Position numbers and translations under genes: made by a program. This document shows positions 17,065-41,118 of a stretch of DNA of 64,000 nt, one piece after another (the stretch's first letter is position 1; every line of letters starts with the position of its first letter). A model generated the notes under the pieces. That model was not told where the DNA came from, did no database searches, and saw only the letters and a program-made list of their open reading frames with translations. Where the stretch lies: positions 1-64,000 of the forward strand of contig NZ_BMRB01000002.1 in assembly GCF_014648415.1 (NCBI RefSeq), read 5' to 3'. The DNA comes from Actinokineospora fastidiosa (GTDB lineage: Bacteria > Actinomycetota > Actinomycetes > Mycobacteriales > Pseudonocardiaceae).

Positions 17065-18096
17065 ATGTCCATCATGTCCACCGGGTCGAGGCGCCTGCGC
17101 CTGGTCGCCGCCGTCCTCACCGCGGGCTTCGCGCTCGCCGCGTGCGGTGGCGGCGGCACGGCCGAGACGCCCGCCAGCACGACCGCCGCCGCCCAGACGC
17201 AGGCCGAGGGCAACTCGCTGCCGGTGACGGTCGAGCACAAGTACGGCACCACGACCGTGGAGAAGGCCGACCGCATCGTCACCCTGGGGCTGTCCGACCA
17301 CGAGATCGTGCTCGCCCTGGGCGTCAAGCCGGTCGGCGCGGTGGACTGGTTCGGCGAGCGTCCCTTCGGCGTCTTCCCGTGGCAGGCGGAGAAGTGGGCG
17401 GGCACCGAGCCCGCCATCGTCGGCGTCCGCGACGACTACGACATCGAGAAGATCATCGAGCTGCAGCCGGACCTGATCATCGCCCAGTACTCGGGCATGT
17501 CCCAGGAGCAGTACGACACCCTCTCGGAGCTGTTCGACGTCGTCGCCCAGCCCAAGGAGCACGCCGACTACGCCGCCCCGTGGCAGGCCATGACCCGCGC
17601 CGTGGGCAAGGCCATGGGCAAGGCCGACCAGGCCGAGGCCCTGATCAAGGGCATCGACGAGAAGTTCGCCAAGGTCCGCGCCGAGCACCCCGAGTTCGCG
17701 GGCAAGACCGTCGTGGTCGCCGACGCCTTCCAGCCGGGCACCTACTCCGCCTTCGCCGCGCACGACCCCAAGGTCGTGTTCATGAACGAGATCGGCTTCC
17801 AGTCGCCGCAGCGGATCAAGGACGTGCCGAAGGAGAAGAACGTCATCGACGTGTCCTCCGAGGGCCTCGACCTGTTCGAGTCCGACCGCCTCATCTGGCT
17901 GACCTCGGACCCCGAGGCCGAGAAGCGCATCAAGGCCGACCCGCTCTACGGCAAGCTGAAGGTCGCCGCCGAGGGCCGCGACCTCTTCGTCCCCTACTCC
18001 GACCCGCCGGTCGGCGCCGCGATCTCCTTCAACACCGTGCTGAGCATCCCGTACGCCATCGACAACATGGTGCCCCTGCTCGTCGCGCAGTCCTAA
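17065..18096 (+). CDS. Iron-siderophore ABC transporter substrate-binding lipoprotein
   Basis: 343-residue FepB/FhuD-type binding protein. The lipobox LAAC has its Cys at residue 27, followed by a Gly/Thr/Ala-rich tether. The mature domain carries family motifs: TVEKADRIVTLGLSDHEIVLALG, a DDYDIEKIIELQPDLIIA block and, near the end, ISFNTVLSIPYAIDNMVP. AAGGGAAG lies 5 bases before the ATG. An iron box in the promoter indicates iron repression. It probably delivers the ferri-siderophore made by the adjacent NRPS to the FecCD/FecE transporter encoded at 34451-37340. A hairpin separates it from the NRPS. Confidence 0.92.
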   Translation: MSIMSTGSRRLRLVAAVLTAGFALAACGGGGTAETPASTTAAAQTQAEGNSLPVTVEHKYGTTTVEKADRIVTLGLSDHEIVLALGVKPVGAVDWFGERPFGVFPWQAEKWAGTEPAIVGVRDDYDIEKIIELQPDLIIAQYSGMSQEQYDTLSELFDVVAQPKEHADYAAPWQAMTRAVGKAMGKADQAEALIKGIDEKFAKVRAEHPEFAGKTVVVADAFQPGTYSAFAAHDPKVVFMNEIGFQSPQRIKDVPKEKNVIDVSSEGLDLFESDRLIWLTSDPEAEKRIKADPLYGKLKVAAEGRDLFVPYSDPPVGAAISFNTVLSIPYAIDNMVPLLVAQS

Positions 18097-18121
18097 CCGG
18101 ACACCACACGTGATCCCCGCC

Positions 18122-18148
18122 CGCCTCGGGGGACAACCCACCGAGGCG
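18122..18148. terminator. Hairpin after the binding-protein gene
   Basis: CGCCTCGG (18122-18129) pairs with CCGAGGCG (18141-18148) across an 11-base loop, 25 bp past the stop codon and 75 bp before the NRPS start. It could end the lipoprotein transcript or weaken read-through into the NRPS. Confidence 0.6.
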
Positions 18149-18222
18149 TCGCGGGCAAATTATCGATCACGCGTTCGAGATGTCAAACGGGTTTCAGCAG
18201 ATCAAGTCCGAAAGGGACAACG

Positions 18223-34431
<16,209 letters not shown>

Positions 34432-34440
<9 letters not shown>

Positions 34441-34450
34441 GCTAACCGTC
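34432..34450. promoter_or_regulatory. Iron box overlapping start of the permease genes
   Basis: AAGGCTAGGCTAACC lies directly against the ATG at 34451 and spans the NRPS stop codon. It matches 13 of 19 positions of the IdeR consensus. The position implies a leaderless or nearly leaderless permease transcript with the repressor site in the core promoter. Confidence 0.65.
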
Positions 34451-35476
34451 ATGGCCGTCCAGTCCCCACCGGTCGAGCGCGCCCCCGCGGCGCGCTTCAT
34501 CGGGCTGCTCGCCGCGCTGGGCGTGCTCGTGGTCGCCGTCGGCCTCAGCGTGTGGGTCGGCCTGAAGGACATCCCGTTCAGCACGGTGCTGTCCGCGCTG
34601 CTCGACGGGGACGGCAGCACCGCATCGGTCACCATCCGCGACGTGCGGCTGCCCCGCGCGCTGCTCGGCGTCCTCGTCGGCGCGGCGCTCGGCCTGGCGG
34701 GCGCGGTGATGCAGGCGCTCACCCGCAACCCGCTGGCCGACCCCGGCCTGCTCGGCGTCACCATGGGCGCCTCGACCGCCGTGGTGCTCGCGATCTCCGT
34801 CTTCGGGATCTCCAGCGTGCTCGGGCACGTCTGGTTCGGGCTCATCGGCGCCGCCCTGGCCTCGCTCATGGTGTACGCGCTGGGCGCGACCGGCAGGCAG
34901 GTCACCACGCCCGACCGGCTCGTGCTCGCCGGGGCCGCGGTCTCGGCGGTGCTGTTCACGGTCAACTCGGCGATCCTGCTGCTCGACCCGGCGGCGTTCA
35001 ACCAGTTCCGGTTCTGGAACGTCGGCTCGCTGGCCGGGCGCGAGGTGGGCGTGCTGCCGGTCGTCGTGTGGTTCCTGGCGCCCGGGATCGTCCTCGCCGT
35101 GCTCATGGGCCGCGCGCTCAACGCGCTGGCCCTCGGCGACGCCGCCGGGCGCGGGCTCGGCGCGAACGTCGGCCGGATCCGGCTCGTCGGCGTGGCCGCG
35201 ATCATGGTCCTGTGCGGCGCGGCCACCGCGGCCGTCGGCCCGCTGGTGTTCGTCGGGCTGGTCGTGCCGCTGGTGGCCCGGCTCATCGTCGGCGCCGACC
35301 AGCGGTGGGTGCTCGCCTACTCCGCGGTCCTCGCCCCGACGCTGCTGGTCGCCGCCGACATCGTCGGCAGGCTGGTCGTGCAGCCGGGGGAGCTGCAGGT
35401 GGGGATCGTGACCGCGGTGCTCGGCGCCCCGGTGTTCATCGCGCTGTGCCTGCGCAAGCGGGTGGGCCAGTGGTGA
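34451..35476 (+). CDS. FecCD-family iron-siderophore permease 1
   Basis: 341-residue integral membrane subunit with about nine hydrophobic helices. FecCD marks: VRLPRALLGVLVGAALGLAGAVMQ, TRNPLADPGLLGVTMGAS, and the coupling region AAGRGLGANV followed by GPLVFVGLVVPLVAR. The ATG at 34451 is chosen because the longer reading starts inside the NRPS gene. It pairs with the next gene and the FecE ATPase to import ferri-siderophore. The start abuts an iron box. Confidence 0.92.
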   Translation: MAVQSPPVERAPAARFIGLLAALGVLVVAVGLSVWVGLKDIPFSTVLSALLDGDGSTASVTIRDVRLPRALLGVLVGAALGLAGAVMQALTRNPLADPGLLGVTMGASTAVVLAISVFGISSVLGHVWFGLIGAALASLMVYALGATGRQVTTPDRLVLAGAAVSAVLFTVNSAILLLDPAAFNQFRFWNVGSLAGREVGVLPVVVWFLAPGIVLAVLMGRALNALALGDAAGRGLGANVGRIRLVGVAAIMVLCGAATAAVGPLVFVGLVVPLVARLIVGADQRWVLAYSAVLAPTLLVAADIVGRLVVQPGELQVGIVTAVLGAPVFIALCLRKRVGQW

Positions 35477-36516
35477 CCGCGCGCGTCACGACCGGCGTCG
35501 TCGTCCGGGCGTTCGGCGTCAGCGTCCGCGTCGCCCCGCGCACGCTCGTCGTCGTCGCGGTGCTGGCCGCGCTCGCCGCGGTGGTCTCCGTGCTGTCGAT
35601 GACCGTCGGCCAGGTCTCGCTCAGCCCCGGCGAGGTCGTCGCGGCGCTGTTCGGCGGCGGCACGCCCGTCTCGGAGATGGTCGTGCTCCGGCTGCGCCTG
35701 CCCCGCGCGCTCACCGGACTGCTCGCGGGCGCCGCGCTCGCCGTCAGCGGCGCGCTCCTGCAGAGCATCACCCGCAACGTCCTGGGCAGCCCGGACTTCA
35801 TCGGCATCACCACCGGGTCGGCCACGGGCGCGCTCATCACGATCATCGTGCTCGGCGGCGGCATGCACCAGACCTCGCTCGGCGCGCTCGTCGGGGGACT
35901 GGCCACCGCCGCGGTGATGTACGCGCTGGTGCTGCGCCGCGGCCTGCAGGGCTTCCGGTTCGTGCTCGTCGGTGTCGGCGTCGCCGCGCTGCTGCTGGCG
36001 GTCAACTACTACCTGATCACCCGCGCCGACATCTACGACGCCGTCGCCGCGCAGGAGTGGCTGACCGGCAGCCTCAACCTGCGCACCTGGCCGCAGGTCA
36101 TCGCCATCGCCGTGACCGTCGCGCTGCTGCTGCCGCTGGGCGCGCTGTGGTCGCGCAGGCTCACCGCGATGGAGATGGGCGACCCGATCGCGGGCGCGCT
36201 CGGCGTCCCCCTGGTCCCCACCCGGCTCGTGCTGATCGGCGCGGCGACCGGGCTCGCCGCCGTCGCCACCGCCGCCACCGGCCCGATCGCCTTCGTCGCG
36301 CTCGCCGCCCCCCAGCTCGCCCGCGCCGTGACCAGGGCCAACGGGCCCGCCGTGCTGACCTCCGCGCTCATGGGCGCGGTGCTGCTCGGCGCCAGCGACT
36401 TCGCCGTCCAGCGGATCTTCGGCACCGCCCAACTGCCCGTCGGCATCGTCACCAGCGCCGTCGGCGGGCTCTACCTGGCCTGGCTGCTCGCCGCGCGCTG
36501 GCGCGGCCGGACCTGA
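35473..36516 (+). CDS. FecCD-family iron-siderophore permease 2
   Basis: 347-residue second permease, starting at a GTG that overlaps the previous stop (GTGA). Motifs match those of its partner: LRLPRALTGLLAGAALAVSGALLQ, TRNVLGSPDFIGITTGSATGA, then AGALGVPL and GPIAFVALAAPQLAR. It forms the heterodimeric membrane channel with permease 1, as in FepD/FepG. The ATPase gene follows after 14 bp. Confidence 0.92.
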   Translation: MTARVTTGVVVRAFGVSVRVAPRTLVVVAVLAALAAVVSVLSMTVGQVSLSPGEVVAALFGGGTPVSEMVVLRLRLPRALTGLLAGAALAVSGALLQSITRNVLGSPDFIGITTGSATGALITIIVLGGGMHQTSLGALVGGLATAAVMYALVLRRGLQGFRFVLVGVGVAALLLAVNYYLITRADIYDAVAAQEWLTGSLNLRTWPQVIAIAVTVALLLPLGALWSRRLTAMEMGDPIAGALGVPLVPTRLVLIGAATGLAAVATAATGPIAFVALAAPQLARAVTRANGPAVLTSALMGAVLLGASDFAVQRIFGTAQLPVGIVTSAVGGLYLAWLLAARWRGRT

Positions 36517-36530
36517 CGAGGAGACCACCC

Positions 36531-37340
36531 GTGAGCCGACTGACCGCGGAGAACCTCACCCTGGCCTACGACCGCCGCGTCGTCGCCCGCGACCTGGACG
36601 TGGCCATCCCCGACGGCTCGTTCACCGTGATCATCGGCCCCAACGCGTGCGGCAAGTCCACGCTGCTCAACGCCTTCGCCCGGCTGCTCACCCCGACCGC
36701 TGGCCAGGTGCTGCTCGACGGCAGGATGATCTCCGGCTACCGGTCCAAGGAGGTCGCGCGCAAGCTCGGCCTGCTGCCGCAGTCCTCCACCGCGCCCGGC
36801 GGGATCACCGTCGGCGACCTCGTCGCCCGCGGCCGCTACCCGCACCAGAAGCTGCTGCGCCAGTGGTCGGCCGAGGACGAGGACATCGTGCGCGAGTCGA
36901 TGGCCCGCACCGGCGTGCTCGACCTCGCCCACCGCGCGGTCGACGAGCTGTCCGGCGGGCAGCGCCAGCGGGTGTGGCTGGCGCTGGTGCTCGCCCAGCA
37001 GACCGACATTCTGCTGCTCGACGAGCCGACCACGTTCCTGGACATCGCGCACCAGTTCGAGGTGCTGGACCTGTGCGCCGACCTCAACGAGCGCGAGGGC
37101 CACACCCTGGTCGCCGTGCTGCACGACATCAACCAGGCCTGCCGCTACGCCACGCACCTCATCGCGCTGCGGCCCGGCGGGGTGGTCGCCGCGGCGGGGC
37201 GCCCGGCGGAGATCGTGGACGCCGACCTGATCGCCGACGTGTTCGGCATCCAGGCCAGGGTCATCGACGACCCGGAGACGGGCACGCCGATGATCGTGCC
37301 GGTCGCGCGGACGCGGGCGTCAGCCCCGAGCCTGGCCTAG
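36531..37340 (+). CDS. FecE-type siderophore ABC transporter ATPase
   Basis: 269 residues. Walker A GPNACGKST (unusual Ala-Cys in place of Gly-Ser/Ala-Gly, a variant common in this family), Q-loop LLPQSS, signature ELSGGQRQRVW, Walker B ILLLDEPTTFLD, and switch VLHDINQACRYA. GTG start with GAGGAG 8 bases upstream. It energises import through the two FecCD permeases. The last 21 bp overlap the convergent siderophore-interacting protein gene. Confidence 0.94.
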   Translation: MSRLTAENLTLAYDRRVVARDLDVAIPDGSFTVIIGPNACGKSTLLNAFARLLTPTAGQVLLDGRMISGYRSKEVARKLGLLPQSSTAPGGITVGDLVARGRYPHQKLLRQWSAEDEDIVRESMARTGVLDLAHRAVDELSGGQRQRVWLALVLAQQTDILLLDEPTTFLDIAHQFEVLDLCADLNEREGHTLVAVLHDINQACRYATHLIALRPGGVVAAAGRPAEIVDADLIADVFGIQARVIDDPETGTPMIVPVARTRASAPSLA

Positions 37341-38150
37341 CTTCCAGTAGCCGGAGAACAGCACCTGCCTGCGGTCCATGCCGCACTCGTGCAGCAGGTG
37401 CCTGCGCACGCGCGCCACCATCCCGGCCTCGCCGCACACCCAGGCGAACTCCGGGGCGGCGGGCGGGTTCGCGGTCAGCGCCTCGATCAGCCGGTCGCCG
37501 TGCTCGCCGTCGCGGCGCAGCAGGGTCGGCTGGACGGCGGCGGCGATGGGGGAGGGGCGGAAGTCCGGCCCGACCTCCAGGTAGACCCGCAGGTCGGGGG
37601 TCTCGGCGGGCAGGGACTCCAGGATCGCCGCGAGCGCGGGCAGCGCCGCCTCGTCGGCGACGAGCACCTGCGTGCCGGTCGGCGGCTGGTAGCCGGACCC
37701 GCCAGCGCGGAAGCCGACCTCGTCGCCCTGCCGGGCGCCCGCTGCCCAGCGGGTGCCGGGACCCGCGTGCTCGTGCAGCACGAAGTCGACGTCGATCTCG
37801 CAGACGGCGGGCCGGTGCGCGCGCACGGTGTACCAGCGCAGCTCGGGCCGCTCGTGCTCGCCGATCCGGTGCACGGCCTGGCGGGTGTTGAGCCTGCCCG
37901 GGTCCGGCATGACCAGGCCCGCGGCCGGGTGGGGGATGAGCAGGCCGAAGTACTCGTCCGGGCCGGTCACCGCGAAGTCGGCGAACTCCGGCGCGGTCAG
38001 CGTCACCCGGCGCTGGTGGGCGCTGAGGTCCTCGGTCCCGGCGACCCGCGCCCGGAACTGCACGGGCGTCTCCCGCCTGCGCGAGGGCGCGGTGACCAGG
38101 TTGTTGACCTTGTCGATGAGCTTCATCTGCAAGCGATCCACCCCGTACAC
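37320..38150 (-). CDS. Siderophore-interacting protein (FAD-dependent ferric-siderophore reductase, ViuB-like)
   Basis: 276 residues. It releases iron from imported ferri-siderophore by reduction. The FAD-binding barrel carries RWYTVRAHRP (the RxYT(V/P)R motif) and DVDFVLHEHAGPGTRWA. The NAD(P)H-binding part has VLVADEAALPALAAIL, then WVCGEAGMVARVRRHLLHECG. The GTG at 38150 is preferred because GGAGGAG sits 8 bases upstream; an ATG at 38126 is an alternative. An iron box lies 23 bp upstream, so it is co-regulated with uptake and synthesis. Confidence 0.92.
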   Translation of the reverse strand: MYGVDRLQMKLIDKVNNLVTAPSRRRETPVQFRARVAGTEDLSAHQRRVTLTAPEFADFAVTGPDEYFGLLIPHPAAGLVMPDPGRLNTRQAVHRIGEHERPELRWYTVRAHRPAVCEIDVDFVLHEHAGPGTRWAAGARQGDEVGFRAGGSGYQPPTGTQVLVADEAALPALAAILESLPAETPDLRVYLEVGPDFRPSPIAAAVQPTLLRRDGEHGDRLIEALTANPPAAPEFAWVCGEAGMVARVRRHLLHECGMDRRQVLFSGYWKLGQARG

Positions 38151-38172
38151 GCGGTCTCCTCCCCCAGTAGGA

Positions 38173-38191
38173 TTAGGTAAGCCTAACTTAT
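38173..38191. promoter_or_regulatory. Iron box upstream of siderophore-interacting protein
   Basis: TTAGGTAAGCCTAACTTAT matches 15 of 19 positions of the IdeR/DmdR consensus and overlaps the likely core promoter of the minus-strand flavoreductase gene. Confidence 0.83.
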
Positions 38192-38232
38192 CTCCTGCTC
38201 CTGCGGGTCCGGAACTGTGCTGTGCCCCACGA

Positions 38233-38266
38233 CGAAGGCCGCCGGGACGCTGCCCGGCGGCCTTCG
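38233..38266. terminator. Hairpin terminator after CBS gene
   Basis: A 14-bp perfect stem (38233-38246 with 38253-38266) and 6-base loop, 13 bp beyond the stop of the minus-strand CBS gene. It insulates the iron-regulated promoter downstream. Confidence 0.78.
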
Positions 38267-38278
38267 CGGATCGGGTCG

Positions 38279-38716
38279 TCAGTGCGGGGTGTACACCTTG
38301 CCCACGAACTCGGCGATCTTCTCGTCGCTGAGGTTCCGCGCGATCTCGGCCTCGCTGATGATGCCGACCAGGCGCATGCCCGCCTGGGTATCGATCACCG
38401 GCAGCCGCTTGATCTGGTGGCGCTCCATGGTGTCGAGCACCTCCTGGACGTCGGCGTCGGCGTCGATCCAACGCGGCGTGCCCTGGGCGAGCTCGCCCGC
38501 CCGCACGCGCCCGGGGTCACCGCCCTCGGCGATGCACCGCACGACGATGTCCCGGTCGGTGATCATCCCGCCGAGGCGGTCGTTGTCGCAGATCGGCAGG
38601 GCGCCGACGTCCAGCTCCCGCATCAGCTGCGCGGCTTCCCGCAGACTGCGGTCCGGCGGGATGCAGCGCACGTCCCGGTGCATGATGTCGCGTGCCTTGA
38701 GGTTCTTCGAGGTCAT
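38279..38716 (-). CDS. Two-CBS-domain protein
   Basis: 145 residues made of a tandem CBS pair. CBS1 is KARDIMHRDVRCIPPDRSLREAAQLM to GMITDRDIVVR. CBS2 is GTPRWIDADADVQEVLDTMERHQIKRLPVID to LVGIISEAEIAR. Such stand-alone proteins bind adenine nucleotides and act as stress or energy sensors in actinomycetes (hypoxia-response-like). A GGAGG-type site precedes the ATG. There is no operon partner. Confidence 0.9.
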   Translation of the reverse strand: MTSKNLKARDIMHRDVRCIPPDRSLREAAQLMRELDVGALPICDNDRLGGMITDRDIVVRCIAEGGDPGRVRAGELAQGTPRWIDADADVQEVLDTMERHQIKRLPVIDTQAGMRLVGIISEAEIARNLSDEKIAEFVGKVYTPH

Positions 38717-38800
38717 CTCCCGTCCTCCTCACGGTGGCCGGTCACGGCGACTCGGCCACGAACCAGGATGAGCCGACCGCCCGGCGCCAGCCACCGCACG

Positions 38801-39637
38801 CTAGAGCGCCGCGAGCCTGGCGAACCCGTCCGATCCGCGCCCGGCGTCGATCGCGCGCTGCACCTCGGCCCGCGCGGCGCTGAGCACGCCGTTGTCGAGG
38901 CCGTTCGCCCGGATGGTGCTCAGGACGTGGTCCATCGCCGCGGCCGCGGCGCTGATCGGGCCCCCGTCGCCGGGGAAGTCGCCCGCGGCCAGCTGCCCGG
39001 CGAGCTGGTCGATCATGTCGGGGAAGAAGCCGAGCAGCGCCTTGGCGTGCCCGGCCAGCTCGGTGGCGTCGATGTTCTCCGCCCTGGCCAGGGCGAACGC
39101 GTGCACCGCGCCGCTCATCGATGTCCACAGCAGGTCCTGCAGGGCCGCGTCGAACGCGGCGGCCCGGCCGGGGTCCTCGCCGACGTGGGTCGCGTTCTCG
39201 CCGAGCGCGGCCAGGGTCGGCCGGTGTGCGGCGTAGACCTCGTGCTGGCCGCTGTAGAACAGCGCCGCCTCCGGGCCGCCGATCGCCTCGGGCGGCGCCA
39301 TGATCACGCCGTCGAGGTAGTCGGCGCCGTGGTCCGCCGCCCACGCGGCCAGCGCGCGGGCCTGCTGCGGGGAGCCGCCGCTGAGGTTCACCAGGGTGCG
39401 GCCCTTCAGCGTGTCGGTGTCGACGATCTCGCGCGCCACCTCGTAGTCGCGCACGCACACGATGACGAGCGGACTGGCGGCGATCGCGTCGGCTGCGGTG
39501 CGCGCCACGGCGGCGTCGAGGTCGTGGTCCTTTCCGGGAGTGCGGTTCCAGACGGTGGTGGGGTGCCGGGCGGCGACGAGGGCGGCGGCCAGGGCGTGTC
39601 CCATGGGGCCGAGTCCGAGGACGGTCACTGCGGTCAT
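38801..39637 (-). CDS. NAD(P)-dependent oxidoreductase, 6-phosphogluconate dehydrogenase/imine reductase-like
   Basis: 278 residues. The N-terminal Rossmann motif TVLGLGPMGHALAAAL binds NAD(P)H, followed by TTVWNRTPGK. The substrate-side motif LVNLSGGSPQQARALAAWA resembles the NLSTGTP block of imine reductases and beta-hydroxyacid dehydrogenases. The C-terminal helical domain fits dimeric members. The ATG at 39637 gives the standard family start. It is divergent from a MerR regulator, with a perfect dyad in the shared promoter, so it is probably activated by that regulator. The substrate is unknown. Confidence 0.86.
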   Translation of the reverse strand: MTAVTVLGLGPMGHALAAALVAARHPTTVWNRTPGKDHDLDAAVARTAADAIAASPLVIVCVRDYEVAREIVDTDTLKGRTLVNLSGGSPQQARALAAWAADHGADYLDGVIMAPPEAIGGPEAALFYSGQHEVYAAHRPTLAALGENATHVGEDPGRAAAFDAALQDLLWTSMSGAVHAFALARAENIDATELAGHAKALLGFFPDMIDQLAGQLAAGDFPGDGGPISAAAAAMDHVLSTIRANGLDNGVLSAARAEVQRAIDAGRGSDGFARLAAL

Positions 39638-39651
39638 GCCGGGGAACCTAA

Positions 39652-39673
39652 ACTCTGACATCGGTGTCAGAGT
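39652..39673. promoter_or_regulatory. MerR operator between divergent genes
   Basis: ACTCTGACA-TCGG-TGTCAGAGT: 9-bp perfect arms and a 4-bp spacer. On the minus strand, TTGACT and a TTAGGT/TAGGTT element lie about 19-20 bp apart around the dyad, the over-long spacer typical of MerR-activated promoters. The -10 element is about 12 bp from the oxidoreductase ATG. Confidence 0.8.
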
Positions 39674-39697
39674 CAACTCGAAACCTCGGGGGCGGCC

Positions 39698-40573
39698 ATG
39701 CGGATCGGTGAACTGGCCCGGCGCACGGGCGTCAGCGAGCGGTCGTTGCGCTACTACGAGACGCAAGGGCTGCTGACCCCGGAACGGCGTCCGAGCGGAT
39801 ACCGCGTCTACCGCGAGGCGGATGTGGCGGCGGTGCGGAGGATCCAGATCCTGCTGGCGGCCGGTCTGGGCACGACGCAGATCGCGGAGATGCTGCCGTG
39901 CGTCGTCGACGACGACGGCCTGCTGACCCCGGACTGCCCGGGGCTGGTCGACGCCCTGGTGCGCCACCGCGACCGCATCGACGCCGCGATCGCCGAACTG
40001 GAGTCCACCCGCGCCAACCTCGACGCGATCATCGCCAGGGAGCGCCGGTCAGGCGATGGTGATCCAGCGGCGCGCGAGCCGTCGGCAGGCCTCGACGAGC
40101 TCGGGCGGGCGGACGTCGGTGAGCTCGGTGTCGAACGTCGCGAGGATCCCGGCGACGCCCGCCCAGGACCAGGCGCCGAGCGTGAGCCTGCAGTGGTCGT
40201 CGTCAAGGTGCTCGACCACAGAGCCGCCCGGCGCCCAGCGGGCCACGACGTGGGCGGGCAGGGCGAGCCGGGCGGAGCCGGTGCACTCCCAGTCGGCGGG
40301 CGTGTCGCCGCGGTCGGGGCTGCTCATCACGAAGCGGGCGAGGTCGTCGTCGGGGAGCCTGCGGGCGGGGAAGCGCCGCGTCGTGGGGCGGGGGAGGAGC
40401 CGGTCGACCCGCAGCACGCGCCAGCGGGCGTCGGTGAGGTCGTAGGCGACGAGGTACCACCGCGCGGCCCAGACGACCAGGTGGTGGGGCTCGACGTGGT
40501 GCGCGGGCCGGAAATCGGGCTCGCCCGGTTCGGCGCGGGTGCCGTCGGGCCGCAGCGTCTCGGCGACGAGTAG
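39698..40573 (+). CDS. MerR family regulator with long open 3' extension
   Basis: The first 120 or so residues are a complete MerR protein: winged helix MRIGELARRTGVSERSLRYYETQGLL, then RPSGYRVYREADVAAVRRIQ, and a dimerisation coiled coil ending IAELESTRANLDAIIARERR. The frame then stays open for a further 170 residues rich in Gly, Ala, Arg and Val. These lie antisense to the WYL regulator gene and look like its shadow. Family members are normally 120-140 residues. Either the original stop was lost or an indel is present; the tail is unlikely to be functional. It is divergent from the oxidoreductase, which it probably controls. Confidence 0.75.
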   Translation: MRIGELARRTGVSERSLRYYETQGLLTPERRPSGYRVYREADVAAVRRIQILLAAGLGTTQIAEMLPCVVDDDGLLTPDCPGLVDALVRHRDRIDAAIAELESTRANLDAIIARERRSGDGDPAAREPSAGLDELGRADVGELGVERREDPGDARPGPGAEREPAVVVVKVLDHRAARRPAGHDVGGQGEPGGAGALPVGGRVAAVGAAHHEAGEVVVGEPAGGEAPRRGAGEEPVDPQHAPAGVGEVVGDEVPPRGPDDQVVGLDVVRGPEIGLARFGAGAVGPQRLGDE

Positions 40574-41035
40574 GCAGCGCTGGCGCACCGCCGCCCCGAC
40601 GGCGGTCAGTGCGGCCGGGTCGATGGGCGGGCCCGGGAACTCCCAGTAGTTGCGCAGCCGGGTCAGGCGCAGGGACTCCATGGCGGCGCGCAGCGTGGGC
40701 GGCATGACCTGGTGCAGGGTGGCCAGCGCCCGCGCGGCGTCGTCGGCGAGGCCGAACATCGTGCTGGGCGCGGTCTGCAGGGCCACCGCGACCGCGAGCG
40801 CCTGGTCGTGGTCGAACAGCAGCGGCGGCAGGGTGTGCCCGGGTCCTAGCTGGTAGCCGCCGTCGGGGCCGTGGATGGTGGAGATCGGGTAGTCGAGCCC
40901 GCGCAGGGTCTCGATGTCGCGGCGGACGGTGCGCTCGCTGGCCCCGAGCCGGTCCGCCAGTTCCCGCAACGGCCACCGCCGCCCTGATCCGAGCAGGGAC
41001 AGCAGTCGCAACGCCCGCTGTGAAGTGTTCGCCAC
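40049..41035 (-). CDS. WYL-domain (YafY-type) transcriptional regulator
   Basis: About 328 residues from the GTG at 41035 (a longer GTG reading starts at 41062, inside the inverted repeat). The N-terminal DeoR-like helix-turn-helix is RALRLLSLLGSGRRWPLRELADRLGASERTVRRDIETLRG. The middle is a WYL domain with PHHLVVWAARWYLVAYDLTDARWRVLRVDR, which binds a ligand in known members. A C-terminal extension (WCX-like) follows. It is divergent from a FAD monooxygenase across a dyad and probably regulates it. The 3' half overlaps the MerR reading frame on the other strand. Confidence 0.88.
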   Translation of the reverse strand: MANTSQRALRLLSLLGSGRRWPLRELADRLGASERTVRRDIETLRGLDYPISTIHGPDGGYQLGPGHTLPPLLFDHDQALAVAVALQTAPSTMFGLADDAARALATLHQVMPPTLRAAMESLRLTRLRNYWEFPGPPIDPAALTAVGAAVRQRCLLVAETLRPDGTRAEPGEPDFRPAHHVEPHHLVVWAARWYLVAYDLTDARWRVLRVDRLLPRPTTRRFPARRLPDDDLARFVMSSPDRGDTPADWECTGSARLALPAHVVARWAPGGSVVEHLDDDHCRLTLGAWSWAGVAGILATFDTELTDVRPPELVEACRRLARRWITIA

Positions 41036-41050
41036 GGTCCCATCATGGCC

Positions 41051-41077
41051 GGTACTGGCCACTCGATGTCCAGTACC
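41051..41077. promoter_or_regulatory. Inverted repeat operator between WYL regulator and monooxygenase
   Basis: GGTACTGG (41051-41058) and CCAGTACC (41070-41077), 8-bp perfect arms with centres 19 bp apart. It lies in the divergent gap, 42 bp from the monooxygenase ATG, and is a likely binding site of the WYL regulator. Confidence 0.68.
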
Positions 41078-41118
41078 GCTGACAGGGTCGGTCCCAGTCG
41101 AGCGAAGGGACGGTCGGT

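Noticed and set aside
18180-18222. An upstream ATG (18180) as the NRPS start
   Set aside because: It opens a different frame; the GTG at 18223 follows AAGGGA and begins a complete condensation domain.
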